Below are positions 1 through 4,899 of a stretch of 7,888 bases of DNA, piece by piece. The notes under the pieces are model-generated. The model saw only the letters and a program-made list of their open reading frames with translations. It did not search any database and was not told the origin of the DNA. Position numbers and translations under genes: made by a program. How positions within the stretch are numbered: the first letter of the stretch is position 1; every line of letters begins with the position of its first letter. This DNA is from Candidatus Saccharimonadia bacterium (GTDB lineage Bacteria > Patescibacteriota > Saccharimonadia > Saccharimonadales > 2-12-FULL-41-12), in NCBI GenBank assembly GCA_023263015.1, contig JALQXV010000103.1:1-7888 (forward strand), written 5' to 3'.

Positions 1-200
1 GGGTGCCAAAAAACCTCGCCATGCCAGTCGCCGGTAGTGCCTTCTTCGGATGGAATGTTAAGTGCGTATATGCCGGTTATATAGTGCTCGGGGGTAGTAA
101 CTGGAATTTCGGTTTGACGAACATTAGCCATCCCTCCACGAGTCTCGGGAGACTGAGGAGTAAAGCCACTTCCACCGTTTATGTTTTCAGGAAAAATCAC
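1..200 (-). CDS. Unknown conserved-looking protein, 5' part only (gene continues beyond the left edge)
   Basis: Reading leftward, a frame opens at a GTG (200-198) and stays open to the window edge, giving about 66 residues with no stop. An in-frame ATG lies at 131-129. I prefer the GTG. An extended -10 box (TGTTATAAT, 215-207) ends six bases before it, so transcription would begin at or next to the GTG and the message would be leaderless. The GGAGGG (137-132) before the ATG touches it with no spacer, which is too close for a normal Shine-Dalgarno. The N-terminus has a GGSGFTP stretch, then an ALNIPSEEGTTGDWHGEVFW stretch that looks like an ordinary folded domain. I do not recognise the family and assign no function. 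It is divergent from groES. The rightward reading of the same DNA is judged a shadow. Confidence 0.6.
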   Translation of the reverse strand, partial: MIFPENINGGSGFTPQSPETRGGMANVRQTEIPVTTPEHYITGIYALNIPSEEGTTGDWHGEVFWH

Positions 201-206
201 AGTATT

Positions 207-215
207 ATTATAACA
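207..215 (-). promoter_or_regulatory. Extended -10 promoter of the leftward gene
   Basis: On the minus strand the sequence reads TGTTATAAT, a perfect -10 hexamer (212-207) with the TG extension, identical over nine bases to the argS promoter at 4882-4890. The predicted start is near base 200, exactly the GTG start codon. A second ATTATA (227-232 on the plus strand) sits in a direct repeat of TTATTATAA (205-213 and 225-233) and could be a second, upstream -10. No good -35 is visible. Confidence 0.6.
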
Positions 216-275
216 TAATTGGTCTTATTATAAATAATATTTTATTGTTAATTTTTTTTCATGATTGGACTACAG

Positions 276-285
276 TTAACGTTAA
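276..285. promoter_or_regulatory. 10-bp palindrome between divergent promoters
   Basis: TTAACGTTAA is a perfect palindrome lying just upstream of the groES -35 box and between the two divergent genes. Position and symmetry would fit an operator, but a 10-bp AT-rich palindrome can arise by chance and no regulator is indicated. Confidence 0.2.
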
Positions 286-290
286 TCTTG

Positions 291-320
291 TTGACACCCC
301 AATTAGCACTCGTATATAGT
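291..320 (+). promoter_or_regulatory. groESL promoter, sigma70-type
   Basis: A consensus -35 TTGACA (291-296) is followed after 16 bp by TATATA (313-318), or after 18 bp by TATAGT (315-320). An AT-rich tract with a run of eight T precedes it and may help as an UP element. The -10 lies inside the loop of the CIRCE inverted repeat, so repressor binding would block it directly. The start would be near 325-327, giving a 5' UTR of about 70 nt. Confidence 0.85.
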
Positions 321-329
321 GAGTGCTAG
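303..329. promoter_or_regulatory. CIRCE operator (HrcA binding site)
   Basis: TTAGCACTC (303-311), nine bases, then GAGTGCTAG (321-329) matches the CIRCE consensus TTAGCACTC-N9-GAGTGCTAA except for the last base. CIRCE is bound by HrcA, whose folding depends on GroEL. The operon should therefore be repressed when free chaperonin is plentiful and derepressed on heat shock. hrcA is not in this window. Near-perfect symmetry and position over the -10 make this one of the safest calls here. Confidence 0.96.
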
Positions 330-330
330 C

Positions 331-364
331 GAGCTCGTGTTTACCTGCGAGAAAACATGAGCTC
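331..364 (+). promoter_or_regulatory. 12-bp stem-loop in the groES 5' UTR
   Basis: GAGCTCGTGTTT (331-342) pairs with AAACATGAGCTC (353-364) over 12 bp with a single G-U pair and a 10-nt loop. It starts two bases after the CIRCE right arm and ends 22 bases before the Shine-Dalgarno. There is no proper U-run after it, so it does not look like a terminator. It could stabilise the 5' end of the message or affect translation. A competing weaker fold (362-370 with 375-387) would use its last bases and touch the start of the AGAGGAGGT ribosome site. Confidence 0.6.
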
Positions 365-395
365 TTTACTTTGAAGTAAGCCAAGAGGAGGTGTT

Positions 396-689
396 ATGGC
401 AGTACCAATTCAACCATTAGCAGATTACGTAGTTGCACAGGCAGAAGTAGCCGCAACCAAAACCGCCAGCGGTTTATATATTCCAGGCAATGCGACCGAA
501 AAGCCTAAAACAGCTGTTGTTGTAGCGGTTGGCCCAGGCAAAGTTGGCGACGACAACGAACGGATCCCAATGGAACTGAAGGTTGGCGACCGAATTGTCT
601 ATAAAGGATACAGCACGACCGATGTTAAAGTTGGCGACGAAGACTTTATTATTGTCCGTGAAGAGGACGTTCTGGCAATTGTTAAATAA
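396..689 (+). CDS. groES: Co-chaperonin GroES (Hsp10)
   Basis: GroES forms the seven-subunit lid that caps GroEL and encloses the folding chamber in the cytoplasm. The 97-residue length is normal for the family. Visible signatures are the N-terminal PLAD strand, a mobile loop around residues 17-33 containing KTASGLYIP (the GroEL-contacting segment, usually GIVLP-like), VVAVGPG at 42-48, VGDRIVYK at 63-70 and the closing DVLAIVK strand. The start is fixed by a strong Shine-Dalgarno AGAGGAGGT (384-392). One oddity is that the usual PLGDR motif reads PLADY, with Tyr11 in place of the common Arg. It is the first gene of a two-gene operon with groEL, 21 bases apart, under CIRCE control. Confidence 0.97.
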   Translation: MAVPIQPLADYVVAQAEVAATKTASGLYIPGNATEKPKTAVVVAVGPGKVGDDNERIPMELKVGDRIVYKGYSTTDVKVGDEDFIIVREEDVLAIVK

Positions 690-710
690 CTCGGAGGGTA
701 GATAAGATAT

Positions 711-2363
711 ATGGCAAAAAAAGTATTTTACGATGATGACGCTCGTCGCCGCGTGCTAGCCGGTGCCGAGATTTTATATAACGCAGTTAAGACAACTATG
801 GGGCCTAAGGGTCGCAATGTAGTTATTAGTAAGGCATACGGTGGACCAACCGTAACACATGATGGTGTGACCGTTGCTAAGGGTGTCGAAATTGCAGATG
901 TAGATGATGAAACACTTGGCTACAGTGTTGGTGCTGAACTGATTAAGCAAGCTGCCAATAAGATGAACGATGTAGCTGGCGACGGAACAACAACCGTTAC
1001 AGTACTCACGTATAACATTTTGAATGAAGCCAATAAATTGATCGCAGCTGGCCACAACCCAATGATGCTTCGCAAAGGTCTAGAACAGGCAGCTCACGAA
1101 GTTATTAAGCAGCTTGACGGCATGGCTGAAGATATTAAGAGCAACAAAAAGCGAGTTGCTGAAGTGGCTACGATTTCAGCCGGCGACGCTGAAATTGGCG
1201 CACTAATTGCCGATGTTATCGACAAAGTTGGCAAAGAAGGTGTTATCACTGTTGAAGAAGGGCAAAGTCTTGAACTCGAGAGTGAAGTTGTAGAAGGCTT
1301 TACGATTGATAAGGGTTTTGTCAGTGCTTACATGGTAACCGATACAGCACGCATGGAAGCGGTGCTCAATAAGCCAGCTATCGTACTAACCGATAAAAAG
1401 ATCAGCTCAGTTCAAGAATTCCTGCCACTACTAGAAAAGTTGGCTCAGGCTGGTAAAAAAGACTTGATCTTAATTGCCGAGGAGGTTGAAGGGGAAGCGC
1501 TTGGTACGCTTGTTCTTAATAAACTTAAAGGTGTATTTAACACGGTTGCAATCAAAGCTCCTGCCTTTGGTGATCGCCGCAAAGACATCATGCAGGACAT
1601 TGCCGTCTTAACAGGCGCACAGGTTATCACCGAAGATCGTGGCATGTCATTCGACAATGTTGATCTTGATGTGGTTGGTTCAGCTCGAAAGGTAATTGTT
1701 GGCAAAGACAGCACGACTATTATTGAGGGTGCCGCCGCCGCAACTGATGTAGCTGCGCGTATTGACCAGATTGATGCTCAGATAATTGCTACGTCAGGTA
1801 AGTATGACAAAGAGAACCTTCAGAAGCGCAAGGCTGCGTTAAGCGGCAAAGTTGCCGTAATTAAGGTTGGTGGCGCTACCGAAACTGAAATTGAAGAGAA
1901 GAAGTATCGTGTAGACGATGCCGTTGCAGCGGTTAAGGCTGCACTCACCGAAGGTATTGTGCCTGGCGGTGGTGTAACTCTTGTGAACCTAGCAAAGACC
2001 ATCAAAGTCGAAGGTACTGATTCCGTAGCAGCCGGTGCAACAATTCTTAAGAATGCACTTGAACAGCCATTCCGAATTATTCTTGGAAATGCCGGTCTCA
2101 ATGCCGATGAATGGCTGCCAAAAGTTCGCGATTCAGCTAAGTCAGGACAAGGTATCAACGTAAATAGTCCAGATAAGTTAGTCGATCTTAAGGCTAACGG
2201 CGTTGTGGATCCAGTCGTAGTGACTAAAAAAGCCGTTGAAAGCGCTAGCTCAATTGCAGGCACCTCAATGACTATGGGCGCGCTCGTAGTTGATGTGCCA
2301 GAAAAGGCTGCGCCTGCTGCTCCAGATATGGGCGGCATGGGCGGTGGCATGATGGGCATGTAG
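711..2363 (+). CDS. groEL: Chaperonin GroEL (Hsp60)
   Basis: GroEL is the ATP-driven double-ring chaperonin that folds cytosolic proteins together with GroES. At 550 residues it is full length. Equatorial-domain ATP site motifs are TMGPKGRNVV (29-38), DGVTVAK (51-57), GDGTTT (90-95) and PGGG (418-421). Asp403 in RVDDAV corresponds to the hydrolytic Asp398 of the E. coli protein. The apical domain carries AFGDRRKD (285-292). The C-terminus ends in the typical flexible Gly-Met tail (GGMGGGMMGM, 541-550). GGAGGG at 693-698 is the ribosome site, 12 bases from the ATG, a rather long spacing. The gene is followed within about 15 bases by a strong terminator, so the operon is groES-groEL only. A large antisense reading frame (1820-2359) is a shadow. 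Confidence 0.98.
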   Translation: MAKKVFYDDDARRRVLAGAEILYNAVKTTMGPKGRNVVISKAYGGPTVTHDGVTVAKGVEIADVDDETLGYSVGAELIKQAANKMNDVAGDGTTTVTVLTYNILNEANKLIAAGHNPMMLRKGLEQAAHEVIKQLDGMAEDIKSNKKRVAEVATISAGDAEIGALIADVIDKVGKEGVITVEEGQSLELESEVVEGFTIDKGFVSAYMVTDTARMEAVLNKPAIVLTDKKISSVQEFLPLLEKLAQAGKKDLILIAEEVEGEALGTLVLNKLKGVFNTVAIKAPAFGDRRKDIMQDIAVLTGAQVITEDRGMSFDNVDLDVVGSARKVIVGKDSTTIIEGAAAATDVAARIDQIDAQIIATSGKYDKENLQKRKAALSGKVAVIKVGGATETEIEEKKYRVDDAVAAVKAALTEGIVPGGGVTLVNLAKTIKVEGTDSVAAGATILKNALEQPFRIILGNAGLNADEWLPKVRDSAKSGQGINVNSPDKLVDLKANGVVDPVVVTKKAVESASSIAGTSMTMGALVVDVPEKAAPAAPDMGGMGGGMMGM

Positions 2364-2378
2364 TTGTCCTAAAGAAAA

Positions 2379-2407
2379 TAAAAGAGCCTCGTAGCGAGGC
2401 TCTTTTA
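2379..2407. terminator. Hairpin terminator after groEL
   Basis: TAAAAGAGCCTCG (2379-2391), a TAG loop, then CGAGGCTCTTTTA form a perfect 13-bp stem. The A-rich and T-rich flanks lie within the stem, so it can serve both strands. The U-run is short (four), so efficiency is uncertain, but the position right after the groEL stop supports the call. Confidence 0.85.
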
Positions 2408-2433
2408 CATTTCAGGACTAGAATTTACTTTTG

Positions 2434-2462
2434 TTGCAATATTTTCCATTTTGTATTACTAT
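2434..2462 (+). promoter_or_regulatory. Weak candidate promoter for the LPRTG gene
   Basis: TTGCAA (2434-2439) and TACTAT (2457-2462) are 17 bp apart, each with four of six consensus bases; TATAAA at 2460-2465 is an alternative -10. The gene needs its own promoter because a terminator separates it from groEL, but this match is modest. Confidence 0.35.
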
Positions 2463-2492
2463 AAACTCTAAATTTAAGGAGTTAAATTGTAA

Positions 2493-2915
2493 ATGGGACT
2501 TCTCGATCGAATTCGACAACGTCGTGATCAAAGTGCTTTACCTGATGAAGTAAAGCAATACTATCAAACTGAGCAGCGCCAGCGCCGTGGTGTAGCTATT
2601 GCTCTAATGATTGTAGCCGTCATTGTAACTATTCTCTTGGCAGTTGGTCTATTTTTTGGTGGTAAGTTTGTAGTTAATAAAATTCGCGATAACGGTAATA
2701 ACCAGAATGAAGCTAAGCAAGAAAATAACAATCCTGAGCAATCTCCTGCTAGCCAGCAAGACAATGGTCAAACATCCTCAACTACAACCGACACTCCTGC
2801 TGCTTCTCCAGCGCCTACTCCGTCAGCTCCAGCCTCACCAACCACTCCAGCTCCTGCAACAACTCCATCAACTGGCGATGCTCCACTGCCGCGTACCGGT
2901 GATGAGGGCATGTAA
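2493..2915 (+). CDS. Single-span membrane protein with disordered Pro/Thr/Ser tail ending in LPRTG
   Basis: This 140-residue protein has a charged, cytoplasm-facing N-terminus (1-33, with LPDEVKQYYQTEQRQRR), one hydrophobic span at about 34-57, then a low-complexity tail. The tail is first Asn/Gln-rich (64-95) and then Pro/Ala/Thr/Ser-rich (95-128). Positive charges before the span suggest N-in, C-out, so the tail would be extracellular. LPRTG lies at 132-136, four residues from the end. It resembles a sortase motif, but the usual hydrophobic segment and basic tail behind it are absent. AAGGAG (2476-2481) supports the ATG at a longish 11-base spacing. It ends in tandem TAA stops. Function is unknown; from memory the N-terminal half resembles small proteins common in Saccharibacteria, unverified. 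Confidence 0.8.
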   Translation: MGLLDRIRQRRDQSALPDEVKQYYQTEQRQRRGVAIALMIVAVIVTILLAVGLFFGGKFVVNKIRDNGNNQNEAKQENNNPEQSPASQQDNGQTSSTTTDTPAASPAPTPSAPASPTTPAPATTPSTGDAPLPRTGDEGM

Positions 2916-2928
2916 TAAGCCCAAAATA

Positions 2929-2958
2929 TTGACACTGATTCTCCACGCAGTCTAGAAT
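2929..2958 (+). promoter_or_regulatory. Promoter of the candidate RNA
   Basis: A consensus TTGACA (2929-2934) is followed after 18 bp by TAGAAT (2953-2958, five of six). It starts 14 bases past the preceding stop codon. The predicted start is about base 2965. No start codon with a ribosome site follows for nearly 300 bases, which suggests a non-coding product or a long leader. Confidence 0.75.
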
Positions 2959-2964
2959 AAATAA

Positions 2965-3104
2965 GTACAGAGGTTTCACTTAAGTGGGTCACCTTTGGGA
3001 GCGTAAACCCGAGCTTTTATAGCTGGTTCACGGTTGCAACGTACAACTGAATAGTCGTATAAAGGCTTGGTCAACATCTGTTAAGGTGTTTCCAAGTCTT
3101 TTTT
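2965..3104 (+). ncRNA. Candidate structured small RNA or leader RNA, class unknown
   Basis: The interval between a good promoter and a strong intrinsic terminator is about 140 nt and lacks a credible reading frame. Possible helices by eye are CGGTTG/CAACTG (3031-3036 with 3044-3049, 7-nt loop); TTTGGG/CCCGAG (2994-2999 with 3008-3013, two G-U pairs); AGCT/AGCT (3012-3015 with 3021-3024, an alternative because it shares 3012-3013); and GGTTT/AAACC (2972-2976 with 3005-3009, another alternative). CACTTAA near 2977-2983 can also pair, with one bulge, to TTAAGGTG inside the terminator arm (3081-3088). That would allow an antiterminator-like switch. I could not match it to 6S RNA, SRP RNA, tmRNA, RNase P or a riboswitch I know. 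It is either a stand-alone sRNA or a terminating leader for the coiled-coil gene 154 bases downstream. Confidence 0.55.
3061..3104 (+). terminator. Intrinsic terminator of the candidate RNA
   Basis: AAAGGCTTGG (3061-3070) pairs with CCAAGTCTTT (3092-3101), with one G-U pair. It encloses a second stem AACATC/GGTGTT (3073-3078 with 3085-3090, with one T-G pair) and a TGTTAA loop. Six T residues (3099-3104) follow or overlap the base of the stem. This is a convincing Rho-independent terminator not next to any coding stop. Confidence 0.8.
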
Positions 3105-3242
3105 AATACCATTCGTTTACTGTCCTGCAATTTTAATGGGGAAGGGGGGATATACAGCAGGTAGGTCACTTCGCTCGAGGCAATATAAAACATCAATACC
3201 AAGGAGAACGTATATTGATTAGCGCTCACGTTGATGAGCATA

Positions 3243-3248
3243 AAGGAG
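3243..3248 (+). promoter_or_regulatory. Ribosome binding site that sets the coiled-coil gene start
   Basis: AAGGAG lies nine bases before the ATG at 3258. An upstream in-frame ATG at 3231 has no suitable site and would translate through this one, so the shorter start is preferred. Confidence 0.75.
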
Positions 3249-3257
3249 AAAAAGAAA

Positions 3258-3605
3258 ATGGCAACACCATTGACTCGCCAAGATTTAATGGCAATCACTG
3301 ATGGATCACAACGAAAAATTATTGATCGACTCATAACCAAAAACGACATTCAGGGAGCAACCGACAATGCACGGGATCGCATTCTGAATACAATCAACGC
3401 GTACCATGTTGAGTCGCAGACACTGATACGTCAGGCTAATAGTCAAAATGACCAGATGTGGCGCAGGATCGCCACCCTCGAAAATCAAGTCACATCATTA
3501 CGCCAAGAGGTGCGTATGCTTATACAATCAATGCATCGTTTGTATGACGGTCAACACCAAATATCCCGCACCATTTCACGGACAGGGGATTACGAGCCCA
3601 ACTAA
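3258..3605 (+). CDS. Small coiled-coil protein of unknown function
   Basis: This 115-residue soluble protein has no signal or membrane segment. An N-terminal helical part (1-60, LTRQDLMAITDGSQRKIIDRL...) leads into an unusually regular heptad array. Core positions M67, I71, L74, V78, L81, V85, L88, M92 and L95 keep strict 4-3 spacing. At 70-75, RIATLE matches the R-h-x-x-h-E pattern known to favour parallel three-stranded coiled coils, so a homotrimer is a reasonable inference. The C-terminus (104-115) is polar. The ATG at 3258 was chosen for its AAGGAG. The long upstream region contains a terminated RNA, which may regulate it. It converges on the next gene with only six bases between stops and no clear terminator. 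I do not recognise the family and propose no specific function. Confidence 0.75.
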   Translation: MATPLTRQDLMAITDGSQRKIIDRLITKNDIQGATDNARDRILNTINAYHVESQTLIRQANSQNDQMWRRIATLENQVTSLRQEVRMLIQSMHRLYDGQHQISRTISRTGDYEPN

Positions 3606-3611
3606 CGGGTG

Positions 3612-4100
3612 CTAGTTGCTCTGGCTCTTTTGGCTAAAGTAGTTAATTTCGTTAACGATGTTCAAAAGAGCCTCAGCTTTAAGTTTCTCATCGCTAATAC
3701 CATGAGCGGCGGTGTAGGCACTAGGAATCAAATCTTGATTGTCTGATGCCTGTATCATCATCATGAGTGTTTTGTACTTTTCTTCAGGGGTTTGATCAAG
3801 CTTATCTACAAGTGGTGATAGTTCCTGTAGGGCTTGGATCTTAATGTCGTCAAGGTTACTTGGAACTGTTGCTGGAGCAGCAGGGGCAGCTGGCTCAGGC
3901 GTAACAAGTTCTGGCTCCTCAGCTTTTGGAGCTTCTGTTTCAGCTGGCTTATCGTCAGCTACTGGTGTAGTTGTATCTGTAGTTGGAGCAGCACCTGTAC
4001 TGCTTGGATTTACTCCAATACCAATAAGTTGTGAAACAGCCTGATCATCGGTCTGCGCGTCGTTTTGTGCTTGGTTCGTTTGCGTAGTATCGTCAAACAT
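3612..4100 (-). CDS. Acidic protein: disordered Pro/Ala/Thr-rich N-terminus and helical C-terminal domain, function unknown
   Basis: The product has 162 residues. Residues 1-80 are polar and acidic, then rich in Pro, Ala, Glu and Thr, with no predicted fold. Residues 82-156 look like a compact helical domain (LQELSPLVDKLDQTPEEKYK, then LMMMIQASDNQDLIPSAYTA and further helix up to NEINYF). The start is the ATG at 4100-4098, because AGGGGG (4111-4106) lies five bases upstream; the GTG codons at 4103 and 4106 fall in or beside that site. There is no signal peptide or membrane span, so it is probably cytoplasmic. An extended -10 is present at 4150-4142. It is divergent from the DUF1361 gene and convergent with the coiled-coil gene. 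From memory, the C-terminal domain resembles a small protein recurrent in Saccharibacteria; that is unverified and no function follows. Confidence 0.75.
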   Translation of the reverse strand: MFDDTTQTNQAQNDAQTDDQAVSQLIGIGVNPSSTGAAPTTDTTTPVADDKPAETEAPKAEEPELVTPEPAAPAAPATVPSNLDDIKIQALQELSPLVDKLDQTPEEKYKTLMMMIQASDNQDLIPSAYTAAHGISDEKLKAEALLNIVNEINYFSQKSQSN

Positions 4101-4105
4101 CACCA

Positions 4106-4111
4106 CCCCCT
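4106..4111 (-). promoter_or_regulatory. Ribosome binding site that sets the leftward gene start
   Basis: On the minus strand AGGGGG (4111-4106) precedes the ATG at 4100 by five bases. It overlaps or abuts two in-frame GTG codons, which rules them out as likely starts. Confidence 0.65.
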
Positions 4112-4141
4112 GTATTTATTGTTTTTACTTGATTATTTATA

Positions 4142-4150
4142 AGTATAGCA
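4142..4150 (-). promoter_or_regulatory. Extended -10 promoter of the leftward acidic-protein gene
   Basis: On the minus strand the sequence reads TGCTATACT, a TG-extended -10 with five of six consensus bases. It would start transcription near 4135 and give a UTR of about 35 nt that contains the Shine-Dalgarno. No -35 is visible, as is common with extended -10 promoters. Confidence 0.6.
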
Positions 4151-4176
4151 TAACCGTTTTATTGAGGCGTCCGATG

Positions 4177-4182
4177 TATAAT
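4177..4182 (+). promoter_or_regulatory. -10 box of the DUF1361 gene, almost on the start codon
   Basis: A perfect TATAAT ends nine bases before the ATG at 4192. Transcription would begin near 4189, leaving two to four bases before the start codon. The same TATAAT-N9-ATG layout occurs at argS. A TG precedes the box but is one base closer than in a true extended -10. Confidence 0.65.
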
Positions 4183-4191
4183 ATTAACAGT

Positions 4192-4863
4192 ATGAACGTG
4201 CACAGGGAGCCTCCGTACCGATTTGCTGTTAGTTTAGCTGGCATATCTTTAGTGGCGCTCGGCTTACTGGCCGTTCGAGTGGCAACAAGCGATAGTTTTA
4301 GGTACGGATTTATGGTCTGGAACTTGGTACTAGCCACAGTGCCATTGTTGCTCGCGTGGTGGCTCGTAACTCGAGTTGACCGTTTAGGCTGGTTGTCGTG
4401 GCAACAGATTATTTTAACGCTGGCATGGATTGTCTTCTTGCCGAATAGCTTTTATCTGATCACCGACTTCGTACACTTAAGGGTTAACTACGAAGCAGAC
4501 ATCTTTTTCGACATAGGCTTATTAACTTCGTTTGTTTTAGCTGGGCTGATGTATGGATATGTCAGTGTTTATATGGTCCACCAGCGTCTCCTAAAACGGA
4601 TGCGCGAGCGATCAACTTACCTCTTATTAGGGCTGTTATTCTTGGCGGTTAGCTTTGCGATCTGCTTAGGGCGTTATACCCGATGGAATACATGGGATAT
4701 CCTATTAAAGCCAGCCGGATTATTATTTGATGTGTCGGAACGTGTTATCAACCCAAATGCCCACCTCCAGACATATGCGACCACTGCAGTAATGTTCCTG
4801 CTACTTTTTGGTGGCTACGCGATTGTTTACGAAGCTATACGACTCATCAAAAGTACTAAGTAG
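4192..4863 (+). CDS. DUF1361 family integral membrane protein
   Basis: This 223-residue polytopic membrane protein has about six hydrophobic segments (roughly 11-30, 40-60, 70-90, 104-128, 141-160 and 195-214). Two blocks are recognisable as DUF1361 signatures: LPNSFYLITDFVHL (83-96) and GRYTRWNTWDILLKP (160-174). WNLVLATVPLLLAWW (43-57) also fits. The family has no established biochemical role known to me. The start is placed at 4192 rather than at upstream in-frame ATGs (4129, 4174), because the longer forms would cover the TATAAT promoter and add residues unlike a membrane-protein N-terminus. No Shine-Dalgarno is present, consistent with leaderless translation. argS follows after 36 bases from its own promoter, with no terminator between them. 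Confidence 0.85.
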   Translation: MNVHREPPYRFAVSLAGISLVALGLLAVRVATSDSFRYGFMVWNLVLATVPLLLAWWLVTRVDRLGWLSWQQIILTLAWIVFLPNSFYLITDFVHLRVNYEADIFFDIGLLTSFVLAGLMYGYVSVYMVHQRLLKRMRERSTYLLLGLLFLAVSFAICLGRYTRWNTWDILLKPAGLLFDVSERVINPNAHLQTYATTAVMFLLLFGGYAIVYEAIRLIKSTK

Positions 4864-4881
4864 CCATCTCTGTTCGACAAC

Positions 4882-4890
4882 TGTTATAAT
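4882..4890 (+). promoter_or_regulatory. Extended -10 promoter of the argS operon
   Basis: TGTTATAAT is a perfect extended -10, ending nine bases before the argS ATG at 4900. The predicted start is near 4897, so the message would have about three bases or none before the start codon. No Shine-Dalgarno is present. The same nine bases occur at 215-207 on the minus strand. Confidence 0.75.
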
Positions 4891-4899
4891 AGATACAAT

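Larger units (their letters stand above)
2916..3257. other. 340-base stretch without a supported gene: RNA locus plus leader of the next gene
   Basis: The left half holds a promoter, a structured transcript and a terminator (2929-3104). The right half (3105-3257) is probably the leader of the coiled-coil gene. It contains a polypurine block GGGGAAGGGGGG (3138-3149), a possible -10 TATAAA (3184-3189) without a clear -35, an extra ribosome-site-like AAGGAG (3201-3206), and a small hairpin GCTCA/TGAGC (3224-3228 with 3235-3239). I found no tRNA, and no tmRNA, RNase P RNA or SRP RNA signature. Confidence 0.6.

Noticed and set aside
3..218. Rightward 71-codon reading frame at the left edge
   Set aside because: It has no ribosome site and is antisense to a better leftward frame that has a consensus extended -10 promoter. 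Its composition is not protein-like.
1820..2359. Leftward 179-codon frame inside groEL
   Set aside because: Antisense shadow of a conserved GroEL reading frame; no promoter or ribosome site and a low-complexity translation.
2707..2955. Rightward 82-codon Leu/Gln-rich frame overlapping the LPRTG gene
   Set aside because: Frame-shifted reading of the Pro/Thr/Ala repeats; it has no ribosome site and runs into the promoter of the RNA.
3011..3050. tRNA-like look of AGCTGGTTCACGG and neighbours
   Set aside because: No acceptor stem, anticodon arm or proper T-arm can be built around it.
3136..3222. 28-codon basic frame (ATG at 3136) across the G-rich block
   Set aside because: Lys/Arg-rich and open, but without a ribosome site or a nearby -10 box. 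Its length is within chance expectation.
3231..3257. N-terminal extension of the coiled-coil protein (MMSIKEKKK)
   Set aside because: The extension is the translation of the ribosome site AAAGGAG itself and its purine-rich surroundings; the ATG at 3258 fits better.
3600..3617. AACTA/TAGTT inverted repeat between the convergent stops, as a terminator
   Set aside because: Only five base pairs, AT-rich, with no U-run on either side; too weak to call.
4129..4191. Upstream starts for the DUF1361 protein
   Set aside because: They would place the perfect TATAAT promoter inside the coding region and lack ribosome sites.
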